Assembly: GCA_012031225.1 (NCBI GenBank)
Contig: JAAUTZ010000001.1
Coordinates: 1-64,000 of the forward strand
Reading direction: 5' to 3'
From: Chloroflexaceae bacterium
GTDB taxonomy: Bacteria > Chloroflexota > Chloroflexia > Chloroflexales > Chloroflexaceae
DNA: 64,000 nt
The notes beneath the pieces were generated by a model. That model had not been told where the DNA came from, did no database searches, and was given only the letters and a program-made list of their open reading frames with translations. Shown here piece after piece: positions 15,746-23,636 of this stretch (positions are counted from its first letter, which is position 1; every line of letters starts with the position of its first letter). A program made the position numbers and the translations under genes.

Positions 15746-16966
15746 CTACTCAATCTCAACCGATTCTGGAGCAGGTGTGGTCACTTTGGGCGTACCATTG
15801 CCACTGCTACGATCAGCCCCATTCACAAGGGTGCGCTGATCGCGTTCGAGGCGGGCTTGGCGCATGCGCTCCAACACAACTTGGGTCTGATCCGATTCTT
15901 GCAACAGGATTGAGAAGCCTTCCCGATCCAGCGTTGCCACTTCCACCTCACCATCGGGGTACGCTCGCGCACTCGCCGTCCGCGAGTCACCATTGAGCAA
16001 GCCGATCTCACCGAAATACTGCCCTTCAGTGAGCCGATCTACGTGGATCTCTTGCCCATCCGGGTGCGGCAAGAAGATGTCCACCGCGCCGCGTGTAATG
16101 ATATAGAAGCGATCTGCGGTATCGCCCTGCGAGACAATCGTTGCATTCGGCTCATGCAATTCACGCTTGAGCTGGCGGGCAACACGAGTCATCTGATCTA
16201 CGCCAAGATGGGGCAGGGCGTGGGAGACGTATTGGTTGGTGACTTCACCATCCACGACGATCACAGCGCGGCTGGCACGGCGGGCAAGGTCATTATCGTG
16301 GGTCACCATCACAATCGTCTTGCCCTGCTTAATCAGATCCTCAAACAACACAAAAACGGCATTGGCCGTCTTCGAGTCGAGGCTACCCGTCGGCTCATCA
16401 GCCACAAGGATCGGTGGGTCATTCGCTAGCGCACGGGCAATCGCTACCCGCTGGGCCTGCCCCCCCGAAACGGCGGACGGCAGCTTGTAGGCGTGTTCGC
16501 TCATCTCAACCTGTTCAAGCAGATGCAGGGCCCGCTTAGGACGTTCGGATGGACTGAACATGTTGGCAAAGTCCATCGGCAACATCACATTCTCGATCAG
16601 GGTCAAGGTGGGTAAAAGCTGGAAGAATTGGAAGATGATCCCCAAATTCTTGCCGCGCCATACGGCCATTTGCCCCTCACTGAAGGTGTGAATAGCAGCA
16701 TCGCCCACTAGCACCTCGCCCGAAGTGGGGCGATCAATGCCAGTCAGCATATTGATCAGGGTAGATTTGCCGCTGCCAGACTTGCCAATGATCGCTACAA
16801 ATTCGCCGCGATCAATCTGCAAATCTACATTCTTCAGCACCGTAAACGATCCGGCAGCAGTCTCATAGGTTTTGATAACGCGGCGCAGTTCGATCAGGTG
16901 GGTATTGCCAAATTTGTAGCCGCCGTTACTGGGCTGCTGCTTGCCGCCAAAGATGCGTTTCCACAT
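15746..16966 (-). CDS. LolD/MacB-type ABC ATPase fused to a cyclic-nucleotide-binding domain
   Basis: Residues about 22-245 form an ABC ATPase: Walker [10 protein letters not shown] at 61-68, the LolD/MacB-type sequence [14 protein letters not shown], signature [17 protein letters not shown], Walker [13 protein letters not shown] and switch His in VTHDNDLA. Residues about 265-395 form a CAP-like cyclic-nucleotide-binding domain with [19 protein letters not shown] and a phosphate cassette [18 protein letters not shown] that keeps the binding Glu and Arg. Cyclic nucleotide binding may therefore control transport. No FtsX-like permease gene flanks it; only the HlyD-type gene follows. GGGAGC precedes the ATG, and TTACCG-N17-TACAAT (complement of 17057-17062 and 17034-17039) is a plausible promoter. 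Confidence 0.9.
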   Translation of the reverse strand: MWKRIFGGKQQPSNGGYKFGNTHLIELRRVIKTYETAAGSFTVLKNVDLQIDRGEFVAIIGKSGSGKSTLINMLTGIDRPTSGEVLVGDAAIHTFSEGQMAVWRGKNLGIIFQFFQLLPTLTLIENVMLPMDFANMFSPSERPKRALHLLEQVEMSEHAYKLPSAVSGGQAQRVAIARALANDPPILVADEPTGSLDSKTANAVFVLFEDLIKQGKTIVMVTHDNDLARRASRAVIVVDGEVTNQYVSHALPHLGVDQMTRVARQLKRELHEPNATIVSQGDTADRFYIITRGAVDIFLPHPDGQEIHVDRLTEGQYFGEIGLLNGDSRTASARAYPDGEVEVATLDREGFSILLQESDQTQVVLERMRQARLERDQRTLVNGADRSSGNGTPKVTTPAPESVEIE

Positions 16967-17033
16967 AGGTTGCTCCCGATTATCGCAATGCTGCGATCTT
17001 GCGATGCCTGTGATAGTGTATCGCTCATTGATT

Positions 17034-17062
17034 ATTGTAGCAAACTATACCCATTTCGGTAA
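17034..17062 (-). promoter_or_regulatory. Promoter of the ABC ATPase-HlyD operon
   Basis: Reading the minus strand, TTACCG and TACAAT are 17 bp apart, about 70 bp before the ATPase start at 16966. The rest of the gap 16967-17249 shows no gene. Confidence 0.5.
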
Positions 17063-17249
17063 GTGGTAGCAGCGTTGGGTTGTAGCTACAGGACGCACGC
17101 TGGGCGCGTGATGTTGCGGGTACGGGCGATGCACGGACGTGGGTGTACCCCTATATCATAGTGTACTATAGCTGGCACTGTTTGAGATCAACCATGCGAG
17201 GTATATTGAGGGATCAGGTGAAGCCGCCCAACACCCATCTGCCCCCGCT

Positions 17250-18404
17250 TCACCCGCTCGCTAGGATACGCTCCAAGACGGCTTCGAGCTGGGCGCAGTG
17301 CTGCTGCCACGAGTAGTGCGCTACCACCCGCTCACGGGCCTGTCGCCCCATCTGGCGCGACCGCTGCACATCATTGAGGACGCGCCGCAACGCAGCTACC
17401 AAGTCAGGGAGATCACCCTCACGGAACAAGGCTCCCTCCTGCCCCTCGCGGATGATCGTATTGAGGGGGTGCAGATCGGTGGTGACAACAGGGAGGCTCG
17501 CCGCCATATACTCAAAGACTTTGAGCGGCGACCAGAAGAAGCCCGCTGCACGGAGAGCGGGGTGGGTGGCGGTGGTGAAGGGCGCAATGCCTACGCTGGC
17601 TTGTTGCAGCACGGTAGGCACCGCTTCATACGGAATTGCACCCGTGAAGTGAAAGGCATGCGCCTGCGCTGCGGCGAGCTGCTCGGCATGGGCCCGCTCA
17701 GGGCCATCGCCCACCAGCACAAACTGCACTGCTACGCCCTGTTCGAGCAGCAGCAAGCCCGCCCGCACCACATCAAGGACACCGTGCCAGTGGCGGAACG
17801 AGCCGAGAAAGACCACCTGCGGCGGGCTGACGGGCTTGGGCGGCAGGAAGCGATCAACATCTGCGCCCCACGTCAGCTCGGTGATTTTGTGGCGCGGCAC
17901 GCTCGGTGGCACGGTGGTATGCAGCGGGGTGACAATCTGGGTGGCGGCGTGGCATTGGGCTTCAGCCCATCGCCGTAGGGGGCTACCGAGCGCATCATCG
18001 AGGCGGCGTTTAACGACCGCAGGCGGGTCTACGATCAAGGCATTCACTTCAAGCAGGGCGGGGATGCCGAGCTGCTGCGCGGCGATCAAGCCGCCCCCAG
18101 CAAAGTTGTAGTAGCGTTCCATAATCACATCGGGTTGGATCGCCCGAGCGAGGCGCAGGATCAGCGGTGCGCCCAGCAGAGCCAGCCCACGCGGGAGTTG
18201 CTGCCAGTGCAACAGGAAGCCCGCATGCGGCTGCGAGACGGGGCGCACGAGGCTGGCTAGCTCGAACTGCCCAGTGCTGCGGGCGGCCAGCAGATGCACC
18301 TGATGCTTGCGCCGCGCCAACCCACAGGCGACCTCGAAAGCGTGGGTTGAGCCGCCCAGCGTGCCCGGCACAGGGATGCCACTCGCAACATACAGGATCC
18401 GCAC
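17250..18404 (-). CDS. Glycosyltransferase family 4 (GT-B)
   Basis: The 384-residue protein has a two-domain GT-B layout: an N-terminal glycine-rich loop (VASGIPVPGTLGGSTHAFEVA) and a C-terminal donor-binding half with VVFLGSFRHWHGVLDVV, FVLVGDGPERAHAE and the acid-rich PLKVFEYMAASLPVVTTD motif typical of GT4. It should add a sugar from a nucleotide donor to a glycan or lipid at the cytoplasmic face. The start is GTG, 6 bp after the stop of the secreted repeat protein gene, so the two are translationally coupled. A GGTGAAGC / GCTTCACC inverted repeat (17217-17254) overlaps the stop codon and may help end transcription. Confidence 0.88.
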   Translation of the reverse strand: MRILYVASGIPVPGTLGGSTHAFEVACGLARRKHQVHLLAARSTGQFELASLVRPVSQPHAGFLLHWQQLPRGLALLGAPLILRLARAIQPDVIMERYYNFAGGGLIAAQQLGIPALLEVNALIVDPPAVVKRRLDDALGSPLRRWAEAQCHAATQIVTPLHTTVPPSVPRHKITELTWGADVDRFLPPKPVSPPQVVFLGSFRHWHGVLDVVRAGLLLLEQGVAVQFVLVGDGPERAHAEQLAAAQAHAFHFTGAIPYEAVPTVLQQASVGIAPFTTATHPALRAAGFFWSPLKVFEYMAASLPVVTTDLHPLNTIIREGQEGALFREGDLPDLVAALRRVLNDVQRSRQMGRQARERVVAHYSWQQHCAQLEAVLERILASG

Positions 18405-18410
18405 GCCGGA

Positions 18411-19397
18411 TCAGTTCTCGCCGGTGCCCGGCAGCACCTCGACCAGTGCCAGCGCAACGAGCAGACTATTGCGCCCGAAGGCAGTGATCTGATGCCGTCC
18501 AGCGGGGAAGCGGGTTGCCTCAAGCGTGAGACTGAAGCCGAAGTTGCCATCCTGATCGGTGCGGACTTCTTGCAGTTGCACCACCACCCCATCATTGAGG
18601 GTCATCCAGACACTCACGCGCTCATCAGCGGCGTAGTTCTGCCCTTCGATGCGGATCGTCTCAGCTTGGCGCACCTGCGACGGATTGACGAACAGGACGG
18701 GCAGATCGAAGATGGGCAGTTGCCCGCGCGTCAGGAAGAAATCTACGATACCCGTGAGCTGGCTGCGATTGCCGAAGGCGGTGAGTTGGTAGGCTCCTTC
18801 GGGGTAGGCACTGTCGAGCGTGAGGGTGAAACGGAAGTTACCATCCCGATCCGCAATCACAAAGCCCTGATCCTCAATCGTCTGGGTGGGCAAGTTGATC
18901 CATAGCGAGATGCGTTCGCGGGCCTCAAAGCCCCTGCCAATGAAGATGAACTCGTCGCCCTGTTCCAGCACGCTGGATGACTCCAGCGTCACGCTGACGC
19001 TCGTATCGGGCGGCACGCCCTCGCCGAGCGTCAACTCAAACAGGGCGGTGGCGCGTGCGCCGCTCAGGTTGCCGCGTGCGCTGAAGGCATATTGCCCCTG
19101 TGGGCGAGTCGCAGCCATGCGGTACTCAAGCACCAGATCGCCCGTCAGTGAGGCTTTGTAATCACCGATAGTTTCTGTCGCAAAGTTCGGCAGGGTGAGC
19201 CAGAGGGTGATGCTTTCTTCAGGTTGGAAGCCGGCCAGCGTCAATGTCACGCTGCTATTCTGCGGGGCAACTTCGGGCTGCACCGTGAGCGACGCGCTCG
19301 CTTGGGCGTGGGTCGGCTGGATTGGCCGTGAGCCAAGCAATAGGGCAAGGATCAAGAGTGGGATCAATCCGGCAGCGGTATATGGCAGATAACGCAT
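18411..19397 (-). CDS. Secreted protein with three Ig/IPT-like repeats
   Basis: The 328-residue product has a signal peptide (YTAAGLIPLLILALLLGSR, cleavage near THA-QA). Three repeats of about 100 residues follow, each with a pattern of a short VxPxxxxxxxxxxxxxGF start, then E-x-I-x-L-W and a closing AYQLTAFGN-like strand (residues about 33, 135 and 235). These look like all-beta Ig or IPT/TIG-like domains, as in the six-repeat protein at 45321. AAGGAG before the ATG at 19397 decides the start over an earlier in-frame ATG. It is co-transcribed with the glycosyltransferase. Role unknown; a surface or periplasmic glycoprotein is possible from the pairing. Confidence 0.78.
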   Translation of the reverse strand: MRYLPYTAAGLIPLLILALLLGSRPIQPTHAQASASLTVQPEVAPQNSSVTLTLAGFQPEESITLWLTLPNFATETIGDYKASLTGDLVLEYRMAATRPQGQYAFSARGNLSGARATALFELTLGEGVPPDTSVSVTLESSSVLEQGDEFIFIGRGFEARERISLWINLPTQTIEDQGFVIADRDGNFRFTLTLDSAYPEGAYQLTAFGNRSQLTGIVDFFLTRGQLPIFDLPVLFVNPSQVRQAETIRIEGQNYAADERVSVWMTLNDGVVVQLQEVRTDQDGNFGFSLTLEATRFPAGRHQITAFGRNSLLVALALVEVLPGTGEN

Positions 19398-19582
19398 GAG
19401 GTCACTCCTTGATGATGGATGGATGTTGGGCATGGCCCGACTGGGCGCAGCGCATCCCAAACAGTATATCTTTCGCGCTCGGAGCTATGATACCACTGCA
19501 CAGCGGTGCGTCAAGCGGGGAGCGAGGTGGGAGCACGGCGGCGGGGACAGGATCAATGCCGTCTCGTACTGGCCCAGCTCTG

Positions 19583-19900
19583 CTAGACGATTGGCTCAGC
19601 CCCCACCGCTGCCGCAGGGCGGGCGGCAATGACGGGCAGATCCGGCTCGACAAGCTGCTCAACCAGATCAAGAATGCGCTGTCCGGTATCGCTCACATGC
19701 GCGAGGAGCGCAAGCTGGTGTTCGCTGAGCGGTTGCCCCGGCGCAGGGCGCAGGGCGCGATCTATGCCCACCATAAAACATAGCTCCTGCCGGATGCGCT
19801 CACTCAACAAGGCAAGGCGTTGCTGCTCGGCGGCGTGTTGATATGCCAGCTGCTGCTCCAACTCAGCGACGTGCTGCCGCAGGTGATGTAGTTCAACCAT
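19583..19900 (-). CDS. Small coiled-coil protein, unknown function
   Basis: I do not recognise this family. The 105-residue protein is largely helical: a heptad-rich N-terminal half (HHLRQHVAELEQQLAYQHAAEQ) shortened here for length, a middle helix LSERIRQELCFMVGI, and a C-terminal helix ILDLVEQLVEPDLPV with an Ala/Pro tail. AGGAAA before the ATG at 19900 supports this start. It is the last gene of the minus-strand run that begins with the kinase at 25895, so it may belong to the phospho-signalling operon, though 113 bp separate it from its neighbour. Confidence 0.6.
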   Translation of the reverse strand: MVELHHLRQHVAELEQQLAYQHAAEQQRLALLSERIRQELCFMVGIDRALRPAPGQPLSEHQLALLAHVSDTGQRILDLVEQLVEPDLPVIAARPAAAVGAEPIV

Positions 19901-20013
19901 GATGTTTTCCTGTTCTAGGTTGTGCCCTGATGATGTTGTCACGACAAATTACCCCATGCATTGCCATACCCTCGCGCACCGCATCAGCCTGTAGCGCGTG
20001 CCCAGCCCCATGC

Positions 20014-20259
20014 TCATGTGCGGAAGAAGTCAATCACGCTCCCGCGTTCTTCTTCCGACGGCATCAACTCCAAGAAGGTGATCCGATGCCACGGATAGAT
20101 CACCGCCTGTACGCCGGGTGCAATCCCCGCCACGTCTTTACCATCCCGCTTGCGGAGGTTGCTGACTTTAATAAACAGATCGCCCGGTTGCGGATCGTTA
20201 TCAATCTCGCCAACCACCGGATCTTCGCCAGATAAGTGCAAGATAACTTTTCGGGCCAT
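20014..20259 (-). CDS. Small beta-rich protein, possibly Sm-like fold, unknown function
   Basis: The 81-residue product begins MARKVILHLSGEDPVVGEID, with a strong ribosome site (AAAGGAG, 8 nt). The pattern of short strands, a Gly-Glu turn, DLFIKVSNLRKRDG and the closing VIYPWHRITFLEL resembles a small beta-barrel of the Sm/Hfq kind, where a late strand often reads ITxLE. That resemblance is weak and by eye. It follows the zinc-ribbon FHA gene by 72 bp on the same strand and is probably in its operon. Lysine/arginine content is moderate, so RNA binding is possible but not shown. Confidence 0.68.
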   Translation of the reverse strand: MARKVILHLSGEDPVVGEIDNDPQPGDLFIKVSNLRKRDGKDVAGIAPGVQAVIYPWHRITFLELMPSEEERGSVIDFFRT

Positions 20260-20331
20260 ACGGATTACTCCTTTCACAGCTTGAGCGATAGGACGCGGCG
20301 GTAGGCGGGCTGACCCTACGGCCTGCGTGGG

Positions 20332-20829
20332 TTATGGGTGGATCTCAACCCGCAGGAGCAGCGTCCCAAATTTCAGTTCATCCCCATGATGCAACGTCAA
20401 TGGTTGTTGCGGGTGTACCCGCTGATTATTCACGAAGGTTCCATTCGCACTTTCGAGGTCTTCAACGGTACAGTTGCTCTCAGAAACCGCGATCATGGCG
20501 TGGCGACGCGAAACGCCCGCATCATAGCCACCGTAGTTGCCGAGATCAATGTCGGGAATGATGCCGCGTTTCTGATCGGTTCGGCCTACTAGCAAGATTG
20601 TATTCGGTTCGAGCTGCAAGCGTCGCCCATCATGCACCAACACCAGACTCATGCCGGTTGGGTTGTAGGCGGGGGGCGCGGCGGCAGAGGAAGGAACTGT
20701 TTTATCCGGCTCATCCAGCGTTGTCGTCGTCTCTTGCCGACGCTGCCGCCCGATCAGGCTAGCCCCACAATCGGTACAAAAGATTGCCCCATCCATTTGT
20801 TGTGCGTCGCAGTTCCAACAGCGTTGCAT
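20332..20829 (-). CDS. Zinc-ribbon FHA domain protein
   Basis: The 165-residue protein starts with a four-cysteine zinc ribbon (CWNCDAQQMDGAIFCTDCG, residues 4-22). A variable linker follows, then an FHA domain (about residues 65-160) with the phosphothreonine-binding landmarks: GR in LLVGRTD, SRRH in GVSRRHAMI and NGT in SANGTFVNNQ. FHA domains bind phosphothreonine peptides, choosing mainly by the residue three places after the Thr. It sits in an operon with a Ser/Thr kinase, PP2C phosphatase and VWA protein, so it is the likely reader of kinase marks. Stop of the VWA gene is 40 bp upstream. Confidence 0.92.
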   Translation of the reverse strand: MQRCWNCDAQQMDGAIFCTDCGASLIGRQRRQETTTTLDEPDKTVPSSAAAPPAYNPTGMSLVLVHDGRRLQLEPNTILLVGRTDQKRGIIPDIDLGNYGGYDAGVSRRHAMIAVSESNCTVEDLESANGTFVNNQRVHPQQPLTLHHGDELKFGTLLLRVEIHP

Positions 20830-20869
20830 AGTTCTATCTCAATTTATCTGTGGCTCATCGCATCGTGCA

Positions 20870-22126
20870 TTACGATTTGCCCATCAAGCCGCGTGTGCCA
20901 TACTTAATCCGCTTGCGGCCTTCGGCTGTAGTTACCCCCGATTGCAGCATCAAGGTTGCTTCTTCTTCCACCGTGCGGGCCAGCTCAGTCTCACCGGCCT
21001 CAAACAAGCGTGTGCCAGCCATCCGCAGGCGGGCCGTCGCTTCTTCAATATCGCCCGCTTCCATCGCTTGCCATGCCCGCGACTGGAGCCGATACGCCAC
21101 GACTCGTTCAAGCCATTGCTTCACGTTGGGGTTGATCTGATCGTGCTTAGCGGCTTCTTGGGGCGAGCGCACAGGCACTTGGATCGTGGTTGCCGCAACT
21201 TGCTGTTGAGCATTGTCATCGGGCACGGTGTAACGAATGGCGATCTGGAGCACGGGATGATCGCCAACCGGCAGCGGTGGCACAACCATCTCGATCAGAA
21301 AGGCTTGTGTATCGCCACTTGGCCAGTCGCCGAGATTGCCGGTCCACGTTTGGGTCTGCTCCTCAATGATGCTGATCGGGGCAATGAAGGGGCGCACCCG
21401 ATCCAGTGCCCGCAGCATGCCATCGCCGCGCAGCTTGGCATACAGCTTGACACTCTGCGCGAAGGTGGCGTGCATACGCTGCAACTCTTCGGCAAACATC
21501 TGCGTGACTTCTTTGGCAGAGGTGATGTAATGTGCGCGGCTATTCTCGTGGGCGGCCATTGTTTCGAGCAGATCTTCATTCCACTCGCTGCCCATCCCAA
21601 GAACCGTCATGCCGATGCGCCGCTCTTGGGCCCGCCGCGCAATCTGGACACAGCGGCTTTCGTCGCCGTAGGTGCGCCCATCCGTGAGCAGCATAATCCG
21701 GCTAATGCCGCGGGTCATCCCAATCCGGCGGACTTCTTGCACGGCCATCGCTAGCCCGGTTGCCATTTCGGTGCCGCCTGCTGCTTCAATACCACTGACC
21801 TTGAGTTTGAGGTTGGCTTTGTCGGTGACCCGCTGGGCCGGAATCACAATGTCGGCGCGGTCATTAAAGGTCACAAGCGCGAAGTAGTCTTCGCTGGACA
21901 TATGATCAATGATGCGGTGGGTGGCATCTTTGACTTGATTGAGGCGTTCGCCGCGCATGGAGGAGCTACGGTCTACTACGAGGCATAGGCAGAGCGGGAG
22001 CTTAGAATCGGTACGGACAACCGCTTGGGGGTTCGCTTCGAGCAACGCATAGATCAATTGCGGCTCAGTGCTTGTCGGCAGCACCGGGCGGCTGATACTC
22101 CATTGCAGATGAATATCAGATTTCAT
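20870..22126 (-). CDS. VWA domain protein of the phospho-signalling operon
   Basis: The 418-residue soluble protein has a von Willebrand A domain at about 45-225. The metal-binding MIDAS site is intact: DRSSS (residues 52-56, DxSxS), Thr in GGTEMATG and Asp in MLLTDGRTYG. The C-terminal part has a beta region and a helical region (LERVVAYRLQSRAWQAMEAG), often called the VIT/VWA-C arrangement. The frame is open upstream to 22570, but that stretch is the phosphatase gene in another frame. The true ATG at 22126 overlaps the phosphatase TGA as ATGA, so the two are translated together. In related systems such VWA proteins are scaffold partners of a kinase-phosphatase pair. Confidence 0.92.
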   Translation of the reverse strand: MKSDIHLQWSISRPVLPTSTEPQLIYALLEANPQAVVRTDSKLPLCLCLVVDRSSSMRGERLNQVKDATHRIIDHMSSEDYFALVTFNDRADIVIPAQRVTDKANLKLKVSGIEAAGGTEMATGLAMAVQEVRRIGMTRGISRIMLLTDGRTYGDESRCVQIARRAQERRIGMTVLGMGSEWNEDLLETMAAHENSRAHYITSAKEVTQMFAEELQRMHATFAQSVKLYAKLRGDGMLRALDRVRPFIAPISIIEEQTQTWTGNLGDWPSGDTQAFLIEMVVPPLPVGDHPVLQIAIRYTVPDDNAQQQVAATTIQVPVRSPQEAAKHDQINPNVKQWLERVVAYRLQSRAWQAMEAGDIEEATARLRMAGTRLFEAGETELARTVEEEATLMLQSGVTTAEGRKRIKYGTRGLMGKS

Positions 22127-23562
22127 AGCGTTACTCTTTCTGCGATTGGGAACGTAACCACAAGAGCCGTAATATTGTCTTCGCCGCCGGCAAGGTTGGC
22201 ACGGGCAATCAGTTCGTGGCAGGTATCTTGAGGCCAGATGGTGTGCTGCATAACGTGGGTAAGCTGGGCATCCGTGAGCATGCCCCACAGCCCGTCGCTG
22301 CACAGCAGCAGGTGCGATGCCGTGCCAATCGGTTGGTACACAAAGTCCACCACGACATCGGGCTGCTGCCCAATAGCGCGATAGAGTTGATTGCGCTGCG
22401 GGTGCGTGTGGGCCTGTTCGGGGGTGATCTGCCCCAATTCGACAAACCGCGCAACCATCGAGTGATCGGTGGTAATCTGTTGCAACTGCCCATGCTCCAA
22501 TAGGTACGCCCGTGAGTCGCCGACGTGGGCGACATACAACGCCCGCCCCACCAATAGGGCGGCGGTACACGTTGTGCCCATATCGGTGCCGTGCTGTTGG
22601 GCGTGTTCCCAGATCACCTGATTGGCATACTGCACCGCTTCAATCATCAAGGTTTGCAGCACTGTGGTCGTGTTATCTTCCATCACGGGCAGCATAAATT
22701 GGCTGACCACCGACTCGGCGACGGCGTGAACGGCTAAGCGGCTGGCTAAGCCGCCCGCTTCGTGCCCGCCCATCCCATCTGCGACAACAAACAAGCCCAA
22801 AGGCAGATCGGCTCCTTCACGCGGCAAGCTGGAGAGCATGCCAAACCCGCTATCTTGATTCTCGCGCCGTTGCCGTCCGATGTCGCGCAGCACCGCAAAG
22901 GCTAGCCCCTGCTGGGTGGGTTGCACCTGCTCCAGCGGCGACAGCCGATCCGTATCCAATGGGGGGTCGCAGTCTGGGGCGGGGGGCACAACAGGCGGCA
23001 CCGGTGCGGCAGTGCGATAGTGGGTGAGCAGTTCATCATCGAACGTTTGCAGGCGATGTTCGTCAAGCGGGGCAGTATCGCTACCACGTTCGCGGGGCGT
23101 GGGCGGATCGGCGGGTGGGGCTTCCTCATTTACTTCAGGGGTGTGCTGGGTTGGCGAGGCAAGTCCGAGCAGTTCATCATCATCCGGCGCAGCATCAGGA
23201 GTATTATCCTGCTCAGCGGCCATATCAGCTAGGGCGAGTTGCAGGGCTTCATTGATGTCGGCTTCAGCTGCGGCAGCATCAGGTACACGTTGCAAAGCTC
23301 CATTGATGTCGGCTTCAGCTACGACAGCATCAGGTACAAGTTGCAAAGCTCCATTGATGTCGGCTTCAGCTGCGGCAGCATCAGGTGCAAGCAGCTGTGG
23401 GCCGAGCGGCGCGGTTGGCGCAGGGACAGGCTCCTGCGGCGATGGGGCAGCTGGCGCAGCAAGTGGCGTTGTTCCGCGTGTACCGGATGAATCAGGAGAT
23501 ACCGCCGGAACGATGGCTTGTTCTGTCTCTGAGCATTGCTGTTGGGACACACGCATCCCCAT
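22123..23562 (-). CDS. PP2C-type Ser/Thr protein phosphatase with repetitive N-terminal region
   Basis: The last 250 residues of this 479-residue protein are a PP2C phosphatase that removes phosphate from Ser/Thr with two metals. Motifs are DIGRQRRENQDS, VVADGMGGHEAGG, HVGDSRAYLL, TDHSMVARFVELG, CSDGLWGML and GGEDNITALVV, all with the metal-binding Asp residues. Residues 1-220 are acidic, Ala/Pro-rich and disordered-looking, and contain three tandem 17-residue repeats (PDAxxAEADINGALQ-like, near 54-104). It should oppose the kinase encoded 74 bp upstream. The start is uncertain because the ribosome site is weak and the N-terminus is low complexity. Confidence 0.93.
   Translation of the reverse strand: MGMRVSQQQCSETEQAIVPAVSPDSSGTRGTTPLAAPAAPSPQEPVPAPTAPLGPQLLAPDAAAAEADINGALQLVPDAVVAEADINGALQRVPDAAAAEADINEALQLALADMAAEQDNTPDAAPDDDELLGLASPTQHTPEVNEEAPPADPPTPRERGSDTAPLDEHRLQTFDDELLTHYRTAAPVPPVVPPAPDCDPPLDTDRLSPLEQVQPTQQGLAFAVLRDIGRQRRENQDSGFGMLSSLPREGADLPLGLFVVADGMGGHEAGGLASRLAVHAVAESVVSQFMLPVMEDNTTTVLQTLMIEAVQYANQVIWEHAQQHGTDMGTTCTAALLVGRALYVAHVGDSRAYLLEHGQLQQITTDHSMVARFVELGQITPEQAHTHPQRNQLYRAIGQQPDVVVDFVYQPIGTASHLLLCSDGLWGMLTDAQLTHVMQHTIWPQDTCHELIARANLAGGEDNITALVVTFPIAERVTL
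23251..23400. repeat. 51-bp tandem repeat, three copies, inside the phosphatase gene
   Basis: Copies begin at about 23251, 23302 and 23353, each opening ATTGATGTCGGCTTCAGCT on the plus strand. The 51-bp period keeps the reading frame and encodes a 17-residue acidic repeat. The copies differ at only a few bases, so the array is recent. Confidence 0.85.
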
Positions 23563-23636
23563 TTCTTGTATCGCATAGCTTACAAACTGACCGATCAGAT
23601 AGGCGTGGCGGTAGCCGCTTGCGCCTATCGCGTTCG

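Noticed and set aside
17217-17254. GGTGAAGC/GCTTCACC inverted repeat as terminator of the glycosyltransferase gene
   Set aside because: It overlaps the stop codon, has a 22-nt loop and lacks a T run, so I mention it only in the gene entry.
22127-22570. N-terminal extension of the VWA protein by 148 codons
   Set aside because: The stretch overlaps the conserved PP2C core in another frame, and the ATGA overlap at 22123-22126 gives a natural start.
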